Shown here: piece by piece, positions 1-7,413 of the stretch | Position numbering within the stretch: position 1 is the stretch's first letter | How the letters are laid out: every line of letters starts with the position of its first letter | Source: CAZCJU01 sp964562175 | GTDB taxonomy: Bacteria; Bacillota; Clostridia; Oscillospirales; CAG-272 | Length of the DNA stretch: 31,538 nt | Direction: 5' to 3' | Assembly: GCA_964562175.1 (NCBI GenBank) | Contig: CAZLRV010000022.1 | Coordinates: 1-31,538, forward strand | The notes under the pieces: model-generated | Told to the model about the DNA's origin: nothing | Database searches by the model: none | What the model saw: the letters and a program-made list of their open reading frames with translations, nothing else | Program-made: the position numbers and the translations under genes

Positions 1-69
1 TATCACAAGCGTTACCACTATTGCCGCCTCGACAACGAGCGTTCCGCTCTGCCTCTTATCTCTCCTCAA
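1..69 (-). CDS. TadE-like pseudopilin, N-terminus only (runs off window)
   Basis: Only 23 codons are present before the window edge. The reading frame starts at a TTG at 69, preceded by a strong ribosome site (AAGGAG, 8 bases upstream) and 12 bases after the stop of the WG-repeat gene. The visible protein has a short basic leader (MRRDKRQS) followed by GTLVVEAAIVV, which is a prepilin-peptidase cleavage site: Gly, then a hydrophobic helix with Glu at +5. This is the pattern of TadE/TadF and other type IVb pseudopilins. Its position at the end of a Tad locus agrees with that, so it is probably a minor pilin that is processed by the peptidase encoded at 1458-2135 and inserted in the membrane. 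Most of the protein is missing, so TadE cannot be separated from TadF or another pseudopilin. Confidence 0.65.
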   Translation of the reverse strand, partial: MRRDKRQSGTLVVEAAIVVTLVI

Positions 70-81
70 GCTTATCTCTCC

Positions 82-1440
82 TTATCCCTCTACATAGTAC
101 AATTTTATGTACTGCCAATGACCTTTTGATTTGACGAAGCACACGCCTTGCGAATTCATATAGCCGATATCGTCGAAGCTCTCATTGAAAACAACTTCGT
201 TATCAGCTGTTATGAAGCTGTATTGCTCACCTGACTTTACGGCACCGTAGCCGCATGAAAAAGAGTGTGCGTCCTCGTATTGCGGTTCTATAACGAAATT
301 CCCCTCCGTGTCTATATAGCCCCATTTATCGCCCTGCTGTACGGCGGCGTAGCCGTCAACGAATGCACGGGCATTATCGCAGGAAAAGTCCGATATTTGC
401 TCAAGGCTCGTATTATACAGGCGGTATTTACCGTCCTCACCTGCGGCAAATATAAGACCCTTTGGGGCGCAGTCGGAAAACTCGTTGAGTATTACATCGG
501 TAAATGTCTCCTCGCTTATCCTCTCGCCGGAGCCGTTTATGAAGTACCATTCGCCCTCCTCCGTCATTACCGCCGCGGCGTTATTGCGGAAGCGACCGGC
601 GTAGGGGTAATCGCCGAACATTTCATTGCCGTTTATATCGAAATATTTATATCTGTCCCCGACAAGGCAGGCAAGCAAGAGCTGTGTTTGACCGCTTGCG
701 TCCACGGCTCTGCCGACGCCGGAGGACATCGTAACGCCGTCGAAATATGCTTGACGCTCACCGGAGCCGTTTATCAAAAAGGTTCTTTCCTCGCCGTTTG
801 GCGATATCGAGCTTACAAGCGAATAGCCCTCGGAAAACGGTGATGCCATAGTGTAGCCGGTATTGAGCTTTACCGTACCGTTTTCGTTCAAGAACGTATA
901 TGTACCGCCGTTTGTCAGCACCGTATGCACGCCGCCGAATGCGGGCAGAACTTCGGAATACATCGAATAATATTTCTTATAGCGATATTTTATTTCATCC
1001 CGACAGGCATTGAGCTTTTCCGAGCCGAAGCCGGCTGTGGCTGCTTTTTTGAGCATCTGCGCACACTCGGTATATTTTCCGTGCTTATTGTAAAGCTCGC
1101 AGGCGCGTTCGTAAACACGCATATCGTCGGCGTAAAGCTCCACGGTATCCTCTACAAACGAGAATATATTGTATGTACCGCTCATCTCGCCTATATCAAG
1201 ACCCTTTTCGTAGCAGCTTATCAGCTCAAGCCTAACGTCGCACGAGTCCTTCATTTCAAGTGCCTCGTTGTATTTTGCCGCCGCTCTTGAGCATAGCTCC
1301 TTACCGTAAAGCTCTCTTGCCTCAGCCAGAGCCAGATCGTATTCACTCGCCTTACCGGACAGAGCCGAGGCGACGGTAAAGACAGCCAGCACGTTGAGCA
1401 ATATCACGCCGATAATTATCAATATCTTATTGTTTTTCAT
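82..1440 (-). CDS. Membrane-anchored WG-repeat protein in the Tad locus
   Basis: This is a 452-residue protein. Residues 5-27 form one hydrophobic helix, either an uncleaved signal anchor or a signal peptide. Residues 30-150 are alpha-helical and TPR-like. Residues 160-445 are WG (beta-repeat) units, most clearly DKWGYIDTEGNFVIEPQYED near residue 375, with degenerate copies such as EGEWYFINGSGERI and GSGERQAYFDG. WG repeats usually form beta-propeller-like or extended surfaces of unknown ligand, so no catalytic role is evident. The start is ATG with GGAGAT 7 bases upstream. The gene lies between the prepilin peptidase (17-base gap) and a TadE-like pseudopilin (12-base gap), so it is probably cotranscribed with the pilus genes. 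It is most likely displayed outside the membrane as a pilus accessory or cell-wall-binding protein; that role is inferred. Confidence 0.8.
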   Translation of the reverse strand: MKNNKILIIIGVILLNVLAVFTVASALSGKASEYDLALAEARELYGKELCSRAAAKYNEALEMKDSCDVRLELISCYEKGLDIGEMSGTYNIFSFVEDTVELYADDMRVYERACELYNKHGKYTECAQMLKKAATAGFGSEKLNACRDEIKYRYKKYYSMYSEVLPAFGGVHTVLTNGGTYTFLNENGTVKLNTGYTMASPFSEGYSLVSSISPNGEERTFLINGSGERQAYFDGVTMSSGVGRAVDASGQTQLLLACLVGDRYKYFDINGNEMFGDYPYAGRFRNNAAAVMTEEGEWYFINGSGERISEETFTDVILNEFSDCAPKGLIFAAGEDGKYRLYNTSLEQISDFSCDNARAFVDGYAAVQQGDKWGYIDTEGNFVIEPQYEDAHSFSCGYGAVKSGEQYSFITADNEVVFNESFDDIGYMNSQGVCFVKSKGHWQYIKLYYVEG

Positions 1441-1457
1441 AGCTTACATCTCCGTTT

Positions 1458-2135
1458 TCAATAGCCTACAAGCAGTATCGTCGCCACATAGCCGACGGCT
1501 ATGCACGGACCGTACGGGAACGAATCGTGCCGTCCCATTTTTTTAAGCAGTATCGCCGCAACAGAGAACAGTGCGGACAGAATAAGGCTTATAAGCAGAG
1601 TCGAATAAGTGCAAAAAGCACCGCAGGTCAAGCCTATGACTCCGAACAGCTTGGCATCTCCCATACCCATGGAGCCTTTTGTTATAAGGCTGACGAGTGC
1701 GAGGAACACAAAGCCAATGCAGAAGCCTATAAGGTCGGTCTTAAGCACGGAAGCTATCTCCCCCTTAAGCGTTATGACCTCATAGATATATATACCGACA
1801 CGGAATGCCAGCCCTATGATGATAAGCTCGTTCGGTATTATTCTCCGTTTCAAGTCTATCAAAGCGCAGGTCAAAACGATGAACAGCACGCCGTACAGCT
1901 TTATGAAGCCCACCGTATCCGCATTTTTATATAGTGAGATCTGCGATACAAAATACAGCATCAAGCAGACCGTTATCGTCGTAATTAAAGCAAGCGTGCC
2001 GAGCGGCTTACACTCCTCGGTGCTTTTATATAAGTGCGGCAGCTTTATGTCGGTCACGCCTCGGCGTGAGGTAAAGCAAAGCGATGCCGCCTCCGTAAGC
2101 AATGCTACAAGCGCAAATATTATATATATTTTCAT
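1458..2135 (-). CDS. tadV: Prepilin peptidase (A24 family, TadV/CpaA type)
   Basis: This 225-residue integral membrane aspartic protease cleaves the leader of the Flp pilin and pseudopilins at the cytoplasmic face. Both catalytic aspartates are visible: Asp94 in ALIDLKRRIIPNE and Asp160 in GMGDAK. The family's FPYGP motif is near residue 206. About six hydrophobic segments span the chain. The N-terminal methyltransferase domain of PilD-type enzymes is absent, as is usual for the short TadV/CpaA form. The ATG start at 2135 has only an AAAGAG-type ribosome site. The gene follows the pilin across a 69-base gap that holds a perfect GC-rich hairpin (2166-2193), so its expression may be lower than that of the pilin. 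It is followed closely by the WG-repeat gene. Confidence 0.92.
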   Translation of the reverse strand: MKIYIIFALVALLTEAASLCFTSRRGVTDIKLPHLYKSTEECKPLGTLALITTITVCLMLYFVSQISLYKNADTVGFIKLYGVLFIVLTCALIDLKRRIIPNELIIIGLAFRVGIYIYEVITLKGEIASVLKTDLIGFCIGFVFLALVSLITKGSMGMGDAKLFGVIGLTCGAFCTYSTLLISLILSALFSVAAILLKKMGRHDSFPYGPCIAVGYVATILLVGY

Positions 2136-2165
2136 TACTTTCTCTTTAAGTGAGGGTTTTTCTTG

Positions 2166-2193
2166 CTCTGCCGCCGCTTGGGCGGCGGCAGAG
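2166..2193 (-). other. Perfect 12-bp hairpin between pilin and peptidase genes
   Basis: The arms CTCTGCCGCCGC and GCGGCGGCAGAG are exact inverse complements around a 4-base loop (TTGG). In the direction of transcription the stem is followed by CAAGAAAAACCC, not a T-run, so it is not a standard intrinsic terminator. A hairpin just after a highly expressed pilin gene could protect the 3' end of the pilin mRNA or attenuate read-through into the peptidase gene. Either function is inferred. Confidence 0.7.
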
Positions 2194-2204
2194 TAAGGCT
2201 CTTA

Positions 2205-2426
2205 TTAAAGGACCATGGAATCTACAGGCTCTTCCACCTTGCCCCAGATCTTATCGAACAGATCGAATATCTTATCCTTGAAGAGCAGAGCGAGAGCGAT
2301 AACTATAGCGAGTATGAGTATTATCGCTATGATATTCGTATCTCCTCTTTCGTTCTTCAATGCCCCGATAAGTCTTGCCTTGAGGAGCATTCCCTTTACT
2401 GCGAGCTTACTTGTCAGCTTTGACAT
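2205..2426 (-). CDS. flp: Flp1-type Tad pilin (major pilin candidate)
   Basis: This 73-residue protein has a basic N-terminal stretch of 28 residues, then Gly28 and a hydrophobic helix starting DTNIIAIILILAIVIALA, followed by an amphipathic tail. This matches the Flp1 family of Firmicutes Tad pilins. Unlike classical Flp pilins it lacks Glu at +5 after the presumed cleavage site (Ile is there), which is common in Flp1. After cleavage the mature product would be about 45 residues and would polymerise into the pilus. The ATG start has a strong GGAGGA site 7 bases upstream. It lies 22 bases after tadC and before the hairpin at 2166-2193. It is the only full-length pilin-like gene in the window, so it is the best candidate for the major subunit. 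Confidence 0.85.
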   Translation of the reverse strand: MSKLTSKLAVKGMLLKARLIGALKNERGDTNIIAIILILAIVIALALLFKDKIFDLFDKIWGKVEEPVDSMVL

Positions 2427-2448
2427 TTCCTTTTCCTCCGAAAATTAT

Positions 2449-3327
2449 TTATATATTTAGATTAGATAGTATCGGTCCCATTATCATAATGAGTATTCCG
2501 ATAAAACTTATCATAAGCGGTATCATCAGCTTGCCCGATGCAAGCTCGCCTTGCTTTACGGCGTTTTGTCTTTTTATCGTCCACAGCTCGTCCGCCTGGT
2601 TTCTCAGCGTATTGCTCAGGTCTCTGTTACCCTTTTCAAGGCCCTGAACGACGAGAGAGGTGAATTTCTTTATCTCCGGGCTGACACAGCGGCGACCGAA
2701 GTTATACAGTGCATCCGTTTCCGAGGTGCCGTTGTTTATTTCGTAATTCACCTTACGCATTTCCTCGTAAAGCTCCGAGTCGCCCGAGCGTGCGACCTCG
2801 TCCCACGCATCACGCAGTACCATGCCGGAATTTACCAAAAGCGCTATTGTGGATACGGCGTTCGGAAACTCGTTCATAAACTCTCTTGCACGTCTGTTTA
2901 CTCTCTCCGACGGAAGCTGAGCCGTATAGAAGTAAAGCACGATGCAAACTATTATCACGAGTCCGAGCATTATGAGCTTGTCCGTGCCCTCGGCAAGCGT
3001 GCATATCGCACAGCCGACGGCAAAAATGAGATATGTCAAGCTTATACGTTGAGCATAATATACGCGCAGATAATAATCGGCGTAGCGTTCACCGTACAGC
3101 ACGGTGACGTTTTCTCTCGTCTGATTTGCCGAGGTGGAAGCGAATTTCATGCCGAACAGCTTTATTATATTAAAGCCCACGCCGTAGATATCGCACAGCA
3201 AGAACTCTTTTTTATCAAGCGGTGCTATGTATTCGTCAAACGAGCTTGAGGTTATGAGCAGAAGCACGAAGGACAGACCGGACAGACCGGATAGGCTGAT
3301 AAATACGATATTAAGTATAAGCTCCAT
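2449..3327 (-). CDS. tadC: Tad pilus inner-membrane platform protein TadC
   Basis: This is a 292-residue type II secretion F-domain protein. Hydrophobic segments lie near residues 5-25, 95-112, 118-135 and 267-287, with the cytoplasmic helical F domain between the third and fourth (FPNAVSTIALLVNSGMVLRD, residues 154-173). TadB and TadC together form the membrane platform on which the TadA ATPase acts to extrude pilin subunits. The gene begins 3 bases after tadB and its GAGGTG ribosome site sits inside the end of tadB, which suggests coupled translation. It ends 22 bases before the pilin gene. TadC rather than TadB is assigned from its position second in the pair and its C-terminal segment; the family assignment itself is firm. 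Confidence 0.88.
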   Translation of the reverse strand: MELILNIVFISLSGLSGLSFVLLLITSSSFDEYIAPLDKKEFLLCDIYGVGFNIIKLFGMKFASTSANQTRENVTVLYGERYADYYLRVYYAQRISLTYLIFAVGCAICTLAEGTDKLIMLGLVIIVCIVLYFYTAQLPSERVNRRAREFMNEFPNAVSTIALLVNSGMVLRDAWDEVARSGDSELYEEMRKVNYEINNGTSETDALYNFGRRCVSPEIKKFTSLVVQGLEKGNRDLSNTLRNQADELWTIKRQNAVKQGELASGKLMIPLMISFIGILIMIMGPILSNLNI

Positions 3328-3330
3328 TTT

Positions 3331-4182
3331 TTACACCTCTATCTTGAGTATCATTCTGCCGATGAAATACGAAACGAGGAACATTGCTATTGCCGCCGTC
3401 GTGCATATTATACCGGTAGGTGTGGTAAAGTTTGCCGAAAAGTCGGAATCGGACAGCTTTATCATAAGCACAAGCACTATCGGCATTATCATCATTACGT
3501 ACTGCTCGTTTTTGTTCGATGCGACCTTTGCCTCTATATCTCCCTCTATCTCGCATTTGCTGCTTAATATGAGATGGCAATTTCTTATTACTTCTCGCAT
3601 ATCCGCACCTGTGGAATAGGCGACCTCAAACACCTTGCCGAACGTCTTTATATCGTCAATTCCGCTTCTCTGACCGAAATTCGCGAGCATTGCGGAGATA
3701 TCGACGTTATTGCGTATACCCTCTATTATGTTATCGACCTCGTTTATTATAAACGAATCGGGCTGATACTGCACAAGCAGATCCTCCCTTGCTCCGGCGA
3801 AGGCATCGGGCATATTTTTGCCTGCGGAAACGGAGGAGGCAAGCGAATCGAGCAGATCTATGAATTGTCTTCTCAGCTTTTTCTTGCGTGCGGTTATTAT
3901 CTGTCCGCGCCTCAGCGGCATGAATATAAACGCCGCTATCAGACCTATAAGCGACATAATTACCATATCGCATACATATGTCACCGTTGTGGGCTTGCCG
4001 TTCACCTTACCTATTCCGCCGTAAAAGAGATACGCAACAGCCGCACCGGCGGCAAAGGCGAGTATAAAATACAGCAGTTTTTCGTTTAGTGACATTTTGT
4101 ACGACTTGTAATTTGCCATTTTCATATTTGTGGCGGAAAGCTCGTACAGAGGCTCGGCAGTGCTTTTTTTGTTTTTGCTCAT
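3331..4182 (-). CDS. tadB: Tad pilus inner-membrane platform protein TadB
   Basis: This 283-residue protein has a type II secretion F domain at about residues 104-240 and hydrophobic segments near 37-55, 69-90, 229-245 and 255-275. Characteristic features are the RRQFIDLLDSLASSVSAGKN stretch (residues 104-123), where the F-domain helices start, and the VFEVAYSTGADMREVI segment near residue 184. It would pair with TadC to form the membrane platform of the Tad pilus machine. The ATG start is preceded by AAAGGT. It follows tadZ by 16 bases and precedes tadC by 3 bases. Nothing looks truncated. Confidence 0.88.
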   Translation of the reverse strand: MSKNKKSTAEPLYELSATNMKMANYKSYKMSLNEKLLYFILAFAAGAAVAYLFYGGIGKVNGKPTTVTYVCDMVIMSLIGLIAAFIFMPLRRGQIITARKKKLRRQFIDLLDSLASSVSAGKNMPDAFAGAREDLLVQYQPDSFIINEVDNIIEGIRNNVDISAMLANFGQRSGIDDIKTFGKVFEVAYSTGADMREVIRNCHLILSSKCEIEGDIEAKVASNKNEQYVMMIMPIVLVLMIKLSDSDFSANFTTPTGIICTTAAIAMFLVSYFIGRMILKIEV

Positions 4183-4198
4183 ATTATCGACCTTTCAT

Positions 4199-5254
4199 TT
4201 ACATAAGCTGTGAAAATATGCTTGATTGAGAGAGCTGACGCACCATTTGATACGGCGGCACGCTCTGATATACGGGCAGTGAGCCGAGAAACGCAAGCTC
4301 ACCGGAGTAAATTCCGCCGGACGGGCATTTGTTGCGAATGAGTCGCAGAAGCGGCTGAATACCGAAGCGTGTACGCTCGTCAAGCACGTTTATTGCGGAT
4401 ATTGCCTTTTCCGTTTTTGCCTCGCTCACCGGTGTGCCGTCGCTGACAAGCACAACTGCGGAGCACTGCTCGAAAAACTCAAAATTGCCGACGCTGTGCG
4501 GAAATTCCGTATCCGTTACGAGATAGTCGTAGCTGCCGAGTGCGGCAAGCTCCTTTTGCAATGTGAGATAATCGGCGACCTCCATATCCATCATATCTAT
4601 GGGTACCTTTACGGAGGAATAGAAGCAGACACCGCATTCGTCCTGCTTAACACTGCTCTGCAACTTCATCGCACGGTTCATATTGGTGCTTTTCACTGCG
4701 ATTATCGCCGAACTCATATCGGCTTGACCGTCGCATCTGAAATAATTATCAGCCTCGCCGTACACCTCGCAATTGAGGTAAAGCACCCTCTTTCCCGCAC
4801 GTGCCAGATAAACGGCAAATGCGGCGGCAAGCGAAGATGTACCGACGCCGCCTGCGGGTGAGGTAAACGCTATCGTTTTCATTGCCCCGCCGCCCGAGGC
4901 GGAAACGGGTGTAAGTGCGGGTGTATGCTCCGAGTATATGCTCAATATCTGCTTATACAAAAGCTCTCCGCGTTGAAATTTGCATATTGCCTTTTCGCCG
5001 TTAAAGGAGCTTATATCGGCACTCGGTACAAGATATGCAAAGCCGCAACGCTTGGGAAGCCTTGAAGCATCGATCTTTATCGTATGTGCGGCAAGAAGCA
5101 CGTCTATTCGCTTTTCCTCAAGGCAATTCATTATCGCATCGCTGTCGGTTGATGAATATATTTCAAGCTGTGATGAATATCTTGAATTGAACGCCGTGCC
5201 GAGACGGCGCAGATATTCGCCGTCTGAATCGAGTATGGCAAGCTTTATCTTCAT
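4199..5254 (-). CDS. tadZ: TadZ/CpaE-like pilus localisation protein (MinD/ParA fold)
   Basis: This 351-residue protein has two domains. Residues 1-110 look like a receiver-type fold (LAILDSDGEYLRRL) that has lost the phosphoacceptor: the strand that normally ends in Asp reads DVLLAAH. Residues 124-351 are a MinD/ParA-like P-loop domain with a degenerate Walker A, SPAGGVGTSSLAAAFA (residues 132-147), in which both the deviant lysine and the P-loop lysine of KGGVGKT are replaced (Pro and Thr). The strand YDYLVTDTEF follows. TadZ/CpaE proteins place the Tad apparatus at a cell pole and often show degenerate nucleotide sites. The ATG start has a perfect AGGAGG site. A promoter at 5292-5321 directly precedes the gene, so it starts the second Tad transcription unit. 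Confidence 0.85.
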   Translation of the reverse strand: MKIKLAILDSDGEYLRRLGTAFNSRYSSQLEIYSSTDSDAIMNCLEEKRIDVLLAAHTIKIDASRLPKRCGFAYLVPSADISSFNGEKAICKFQRGELLYKQILSIYSEHTPALTPVSASGGGAMKTIAFTSPAGGVGTSSLAAAFAVYLARAGKRVLYLNCEVYGEADNYFRCDGQADMSSAIIAVKSTNMNRAMKLQSSVKQDECGVCFYSSVKVPIDMMDMEVADYLTLQKELAALGSYDYLVTDTEFPHSVGNFEFFEQCSAVVLVSDGTPVSEAKTEKAISAINVLDERTRFGIQPLLRLIRNKCPSGGIYSGELAFLGSLPVYQSVPPYQMVRQLSQSSIFSQLM

Positions 5255-5291
5255 TATTTTCCTCCTCGTCTATACAACGATTATATAATAT

Positions 5292-5321
5292 TTTATAACA
5301 ATAAGTGTAGGTTTATGTCAA
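5292..5321 (-). promoter_or_regulatory. Probable sigma-A promoter for tadZ onward
   Basis: On the minus strand there is a perfect -35 box TTGACA (5316-5321) and a -10 box that reads TATAAA after an 18-base spacer (5292-5297) or TTATAA after 17 bases. It lies in the 97-base gap between tadA and tadZ, about 40 bases before the tadZ ATG. It would let tadZ-tadB-tadC-flp and the later genes be transcribed apart from the kinase-phosphatase-tadA segment. Confidence 0.6.
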
Positions 5322-5351
5322 AATTCGCCCTTAATATGTAAAAATCGGAAG

Positions 5352-6590
5352 CTATATTTGCGTGCGTATTCCCGCCAATCGAAGCTTTAAGTCGTTCTTT
5401 AACGGATTTTCCGTGCGGTGCAGCTTGCCCGACACACGATCGAGGGTGGAATGCTCGTCCTCACGGAATACATACAAGGGATTAAGCACTATCCGACCGT
5501 CCTCAACGCCCTCTACCTCGCTTATCTCCATTGTACGTCTTGAACCGTCACGCAGACGGGAGAGGTGTATCATTATATCTATCGCCGAGCCGATCTGGTG
5601 GCGTATCGCATCCAGCGGCAAGCCGCTTGCGCCCTGTATTACCATCGTTTCAAGACGCGTTAGCATATCCTCTGTCGTATTTGCGTGGCCGGTGGAGAGC
5701 GAACCGTCGTGACCGGTATTCATGGCTTGGAGCATGTCGAGTGCCTCCGCACCTCTGACCTCTCCGACAACTATACGTTCGGGACGCATACGCAGTGACG
5801 CTTTTATAAGATCTCTTATCGTAATAAGACCCTCGCCGGAGGCATTTGCGTTTCTCGATTCAAGTGAAACGAGGTTTTGCACACCCGTTATCTGAAGCTC
5901 GGCAGAGTCCTCTATGGTAATTATACGCTCGTCCTTGGGAATAAAGTTTGACAGTGCATTGAGAAACGTCGTTTTACCCGAACCGGTTCCGCCGCTTATG
6001 AATATATTGTATTTTGCCCGTACCAAAAGCTCAAGCTTTTCCGCTATTTCCTCGGTTATCGAGCCGTAATCTATCAGCTTTTCGACGGTCATCGGCGTTT
6101 TTGAGAATTTTCTTATTGTAAGTATCGGACCGCCAAGTGAAACGGGCGGCAGAACTACGCTTACACGCGAGCCGTCGGATAAGCGTGTATCGCATATCGG
6201 GTTTGCCCTGTTTACCTCACGTCCGCCGAGTCCGACGATACGCTGTATTATCGCCTCAAGCTTTTTTTGATCCTCAAATGTATCGTCAAGTCGGCTGACA
6301 CGTCCGTCTCGCTCAACAAACACATTATCATGACCGTTTACCATTATTTCCGTTATCGTATCGTCCGCAAGAAGTCTGTCCAGAAGTCCCAAGCCGCGTA
6401 TGGAGCTATATACCGATTGCACTATGTCGATACGCTCCTTGACAGAGTAGTATCTGTCGCATAGCTGTTCGTCCACGAGAGACTCTATTTCCTCCATAAG
6501 CTCGTCATTGCTCAGCGTGCCGAGAGGAAGCTCCTCGGTAACTATTTTTTTCAGTCTTAAAATAAGATCGTCGTTTGATTGATACGCCAT
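5352..6590 (-). CDS. tadA: Tad pilus assembly ATPase TadA/CpaF
   Basis: This 412-residue hexameric secretion ATPase powers pilin assembly at the cytoplasmic face. All family motifs are present: an N-terminal domain with EIMVNGHDNVFVERDG near residue 81, Walker A GGTGSGKTT (residues 200-208), Asp box TIEDSAEL (225-232), Walker B RIVVGEVRG (272-280) and His box GHDGSLSTGHAN (293-304). The length is normal for CpaF. The ATG start is preceded by an AGGGGGAT ribosome site. The gene starts 10 bases after the PP2C phosphatase gene and is therefore probably cotranscribed with the kinase and phosphatase upstream, while the rest of the Tad genes have their own promoter. This arrangement suggests that pilus assembly is tied to Ser/Thr phosphorylation signalling. 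Confidence 0.95.
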   Translation of the reverse strand: MAYQSNDDLILRLKKIVTEELPLGTLSNDELMEEIESLVDEQLCDRYYSVKERIDIVQSVYSSIRGLGLLDRLLADDTITEIMVNGHDNVFVERDGRVSRLDDTFEDQKKLEAIIQRIVGLGGREVNRANPICDTRLSDGSRVSVVLPPVSLGGPILTIRKFSKTPMTVEKLIDYGSITEEIAEKLELLVRAKYNIFISGGTGSGKTTFLNALSNFIPKDERIITIEDSAELQITGVQNLVSLESRNANASGEGLITIRDLIKASLRMRPERIVVGEVRGAEALDMLQAMNTGHDGSLSTGHANTTEDMLTRLETMVIQGASGLPLDAIRHQIGSAIDIMIHLSRLRDGSRRTMEISEVEGVEDGRIVLNPLYVFREDEHSTLDRVSGKLHRTENPLKNDLKLRLAGIRTQI

Positions 6591-6600
6591 AATATCCCCC

Positions 6601-7365
6601 TTACGATACTCTTATTACAATAAGCGTCGCATTGTCACTTCCGTCAAGCTTTTTTATCTCCGCCATGACAGATGAGCCGGCTCGCTCCGTATCGTTGCAT
6701 ATTATATCATACAGCCGACTCGCATCAAGCACATCTGTCACACCGTCGGTGCATATCACGAATATATCTCCGACTCGAGCATCTCCCCGTGCGATAAACG
6801 GGTCTGTCGGTCCCTCCTCGCTCGGCATACCGAGATATTGAAGCAAAACGGGCTTTTTCTTTATACCCATAAGCTCGATTATCTTGCCGTCGGTATGGTC
6901 CTGCGATATCTGCAGCATACGCTTTTCACGTATTCTGTATATTTTGCTGTCACCTACGTTACAACAAACGACCTCATCACCCGAAAAATACAGTGCGGCA
7001 ACGGTCGTACCCATAACGGACAGCTGCAGCTGCTCTCTTTGAGCGTTTATCTCCTCCCCGGCACGCTTGCAGGCGTTAAAGAAAAATTCCTTACCGGAAA
7101 CTGCAAGCTCCGACAGCCTCTTGCACTCTTCCGAAAAGACCTCCGCAGCCGAAAACGACGCTTTGCCGCCCTCACAGCCGCCGCCCATGCCGTCAAACAC
7201 CGCAAACAATGTGCCGTCGGAGGTCGATGAGGTGCATTTGATAGGCTCCTTCAAGCCCTTATTGCCTTGCGGCAAATGCTTTTTGTTAAAATAAAAGTTA
7301 TCCTCGTTACGCTCTCTTTCACAGCCCGCATAGCAGGCGCAGAGAGCGGTCAATGTTAGCTCCAT
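6601..7365 (-). CDS. PP2C-family Ser/Thr protein phosphatase (Tad-side copy)
   Basis: This 254-residue cytoplasmic metal-dependent phosphatase shows the PPM/PP2C motifs: RNEDN (residues 19-23), DGMGG (58-62), GDSKIYRI (138-145), CTDGVTD with Asp207, and SDNAT with Asp244-Asn245. It would remove phosphate from Ser/Thr residues placed by the kinase encoded just upstream (7414-9225), the classic PrkC/PrpC-like pair. A Cys-rich N-terminus (ALCACYAGC) is unusual but looks like part of the first strand. The gene lies 48 bases after the kinase, with a small hairpin in the gap, and 10 bases before tadA. It is a paralogue of the phosphatase at 21394-22164, not a close copy. Confidence 0.93.
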   Translation of the reverse strand: MELTLTALCACYAGCERERNEDNFYFNKKHLPQGNKGLKEPIKCTSSTSDGTLFAVFDGMGGGCEGGKASFSAAEVFSEECKRLSELAVSGKEFFFNACKRAGEEINAQREQLQLSVMGTTVAALYFSGDEVVCCNVGDSKIYRIREKRMLQISQDHTDGKIIELMGIKKKPVLLQYLGMPSEEGPTDPFIARGDARVGDIFVICTDGVTDVLDASRLYDIICNDTERAGSSVMAEIKKLDGSDNATLIVIRVS

Positions 7366-7384
7366 AATACCGCCTTTATGTTCT

Positions 7385-7400
7385 CCCGTCCTCGGACGGG
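7385..7400 (-). other. Small GC-rich hairpin between kinase and phosphatase genes
   Basis: The arms CCCGTC and GACGGG pair perfectly around a CTCG tetraloop in the 48-base gap. No T-run follows on the minus strand, so it is not an intrinsic terminator. It may stabilise or process the mRNA, but a chance palindrome is possible at this length. Confidence 0.4.
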
Positions 7401-7413
7401 GTGATAATACTTT

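Noticed and set aside
265..843. 192-codon open frame on the plus strand
   Set aside because: It lies wholly antisense to the WG-repeat gene, its protein has no recognisable family, and the minus-strand frame has clear repeats and a good ribosome site.
2166..2193. Classical Rho-independent terminator after the pilin
   Set aside because: The stem is perfect but no T-run follows on either strand, and the downstream peptidase gene has no separate promoter that I can see.
5280..5285. Perfect TATAAT closer to tadZ as its promoter
   Set aside because: No -35 box lies at suitable spacing (ACACTT only); the TTGACA/TATAAA pair at 5292-5321 is better.
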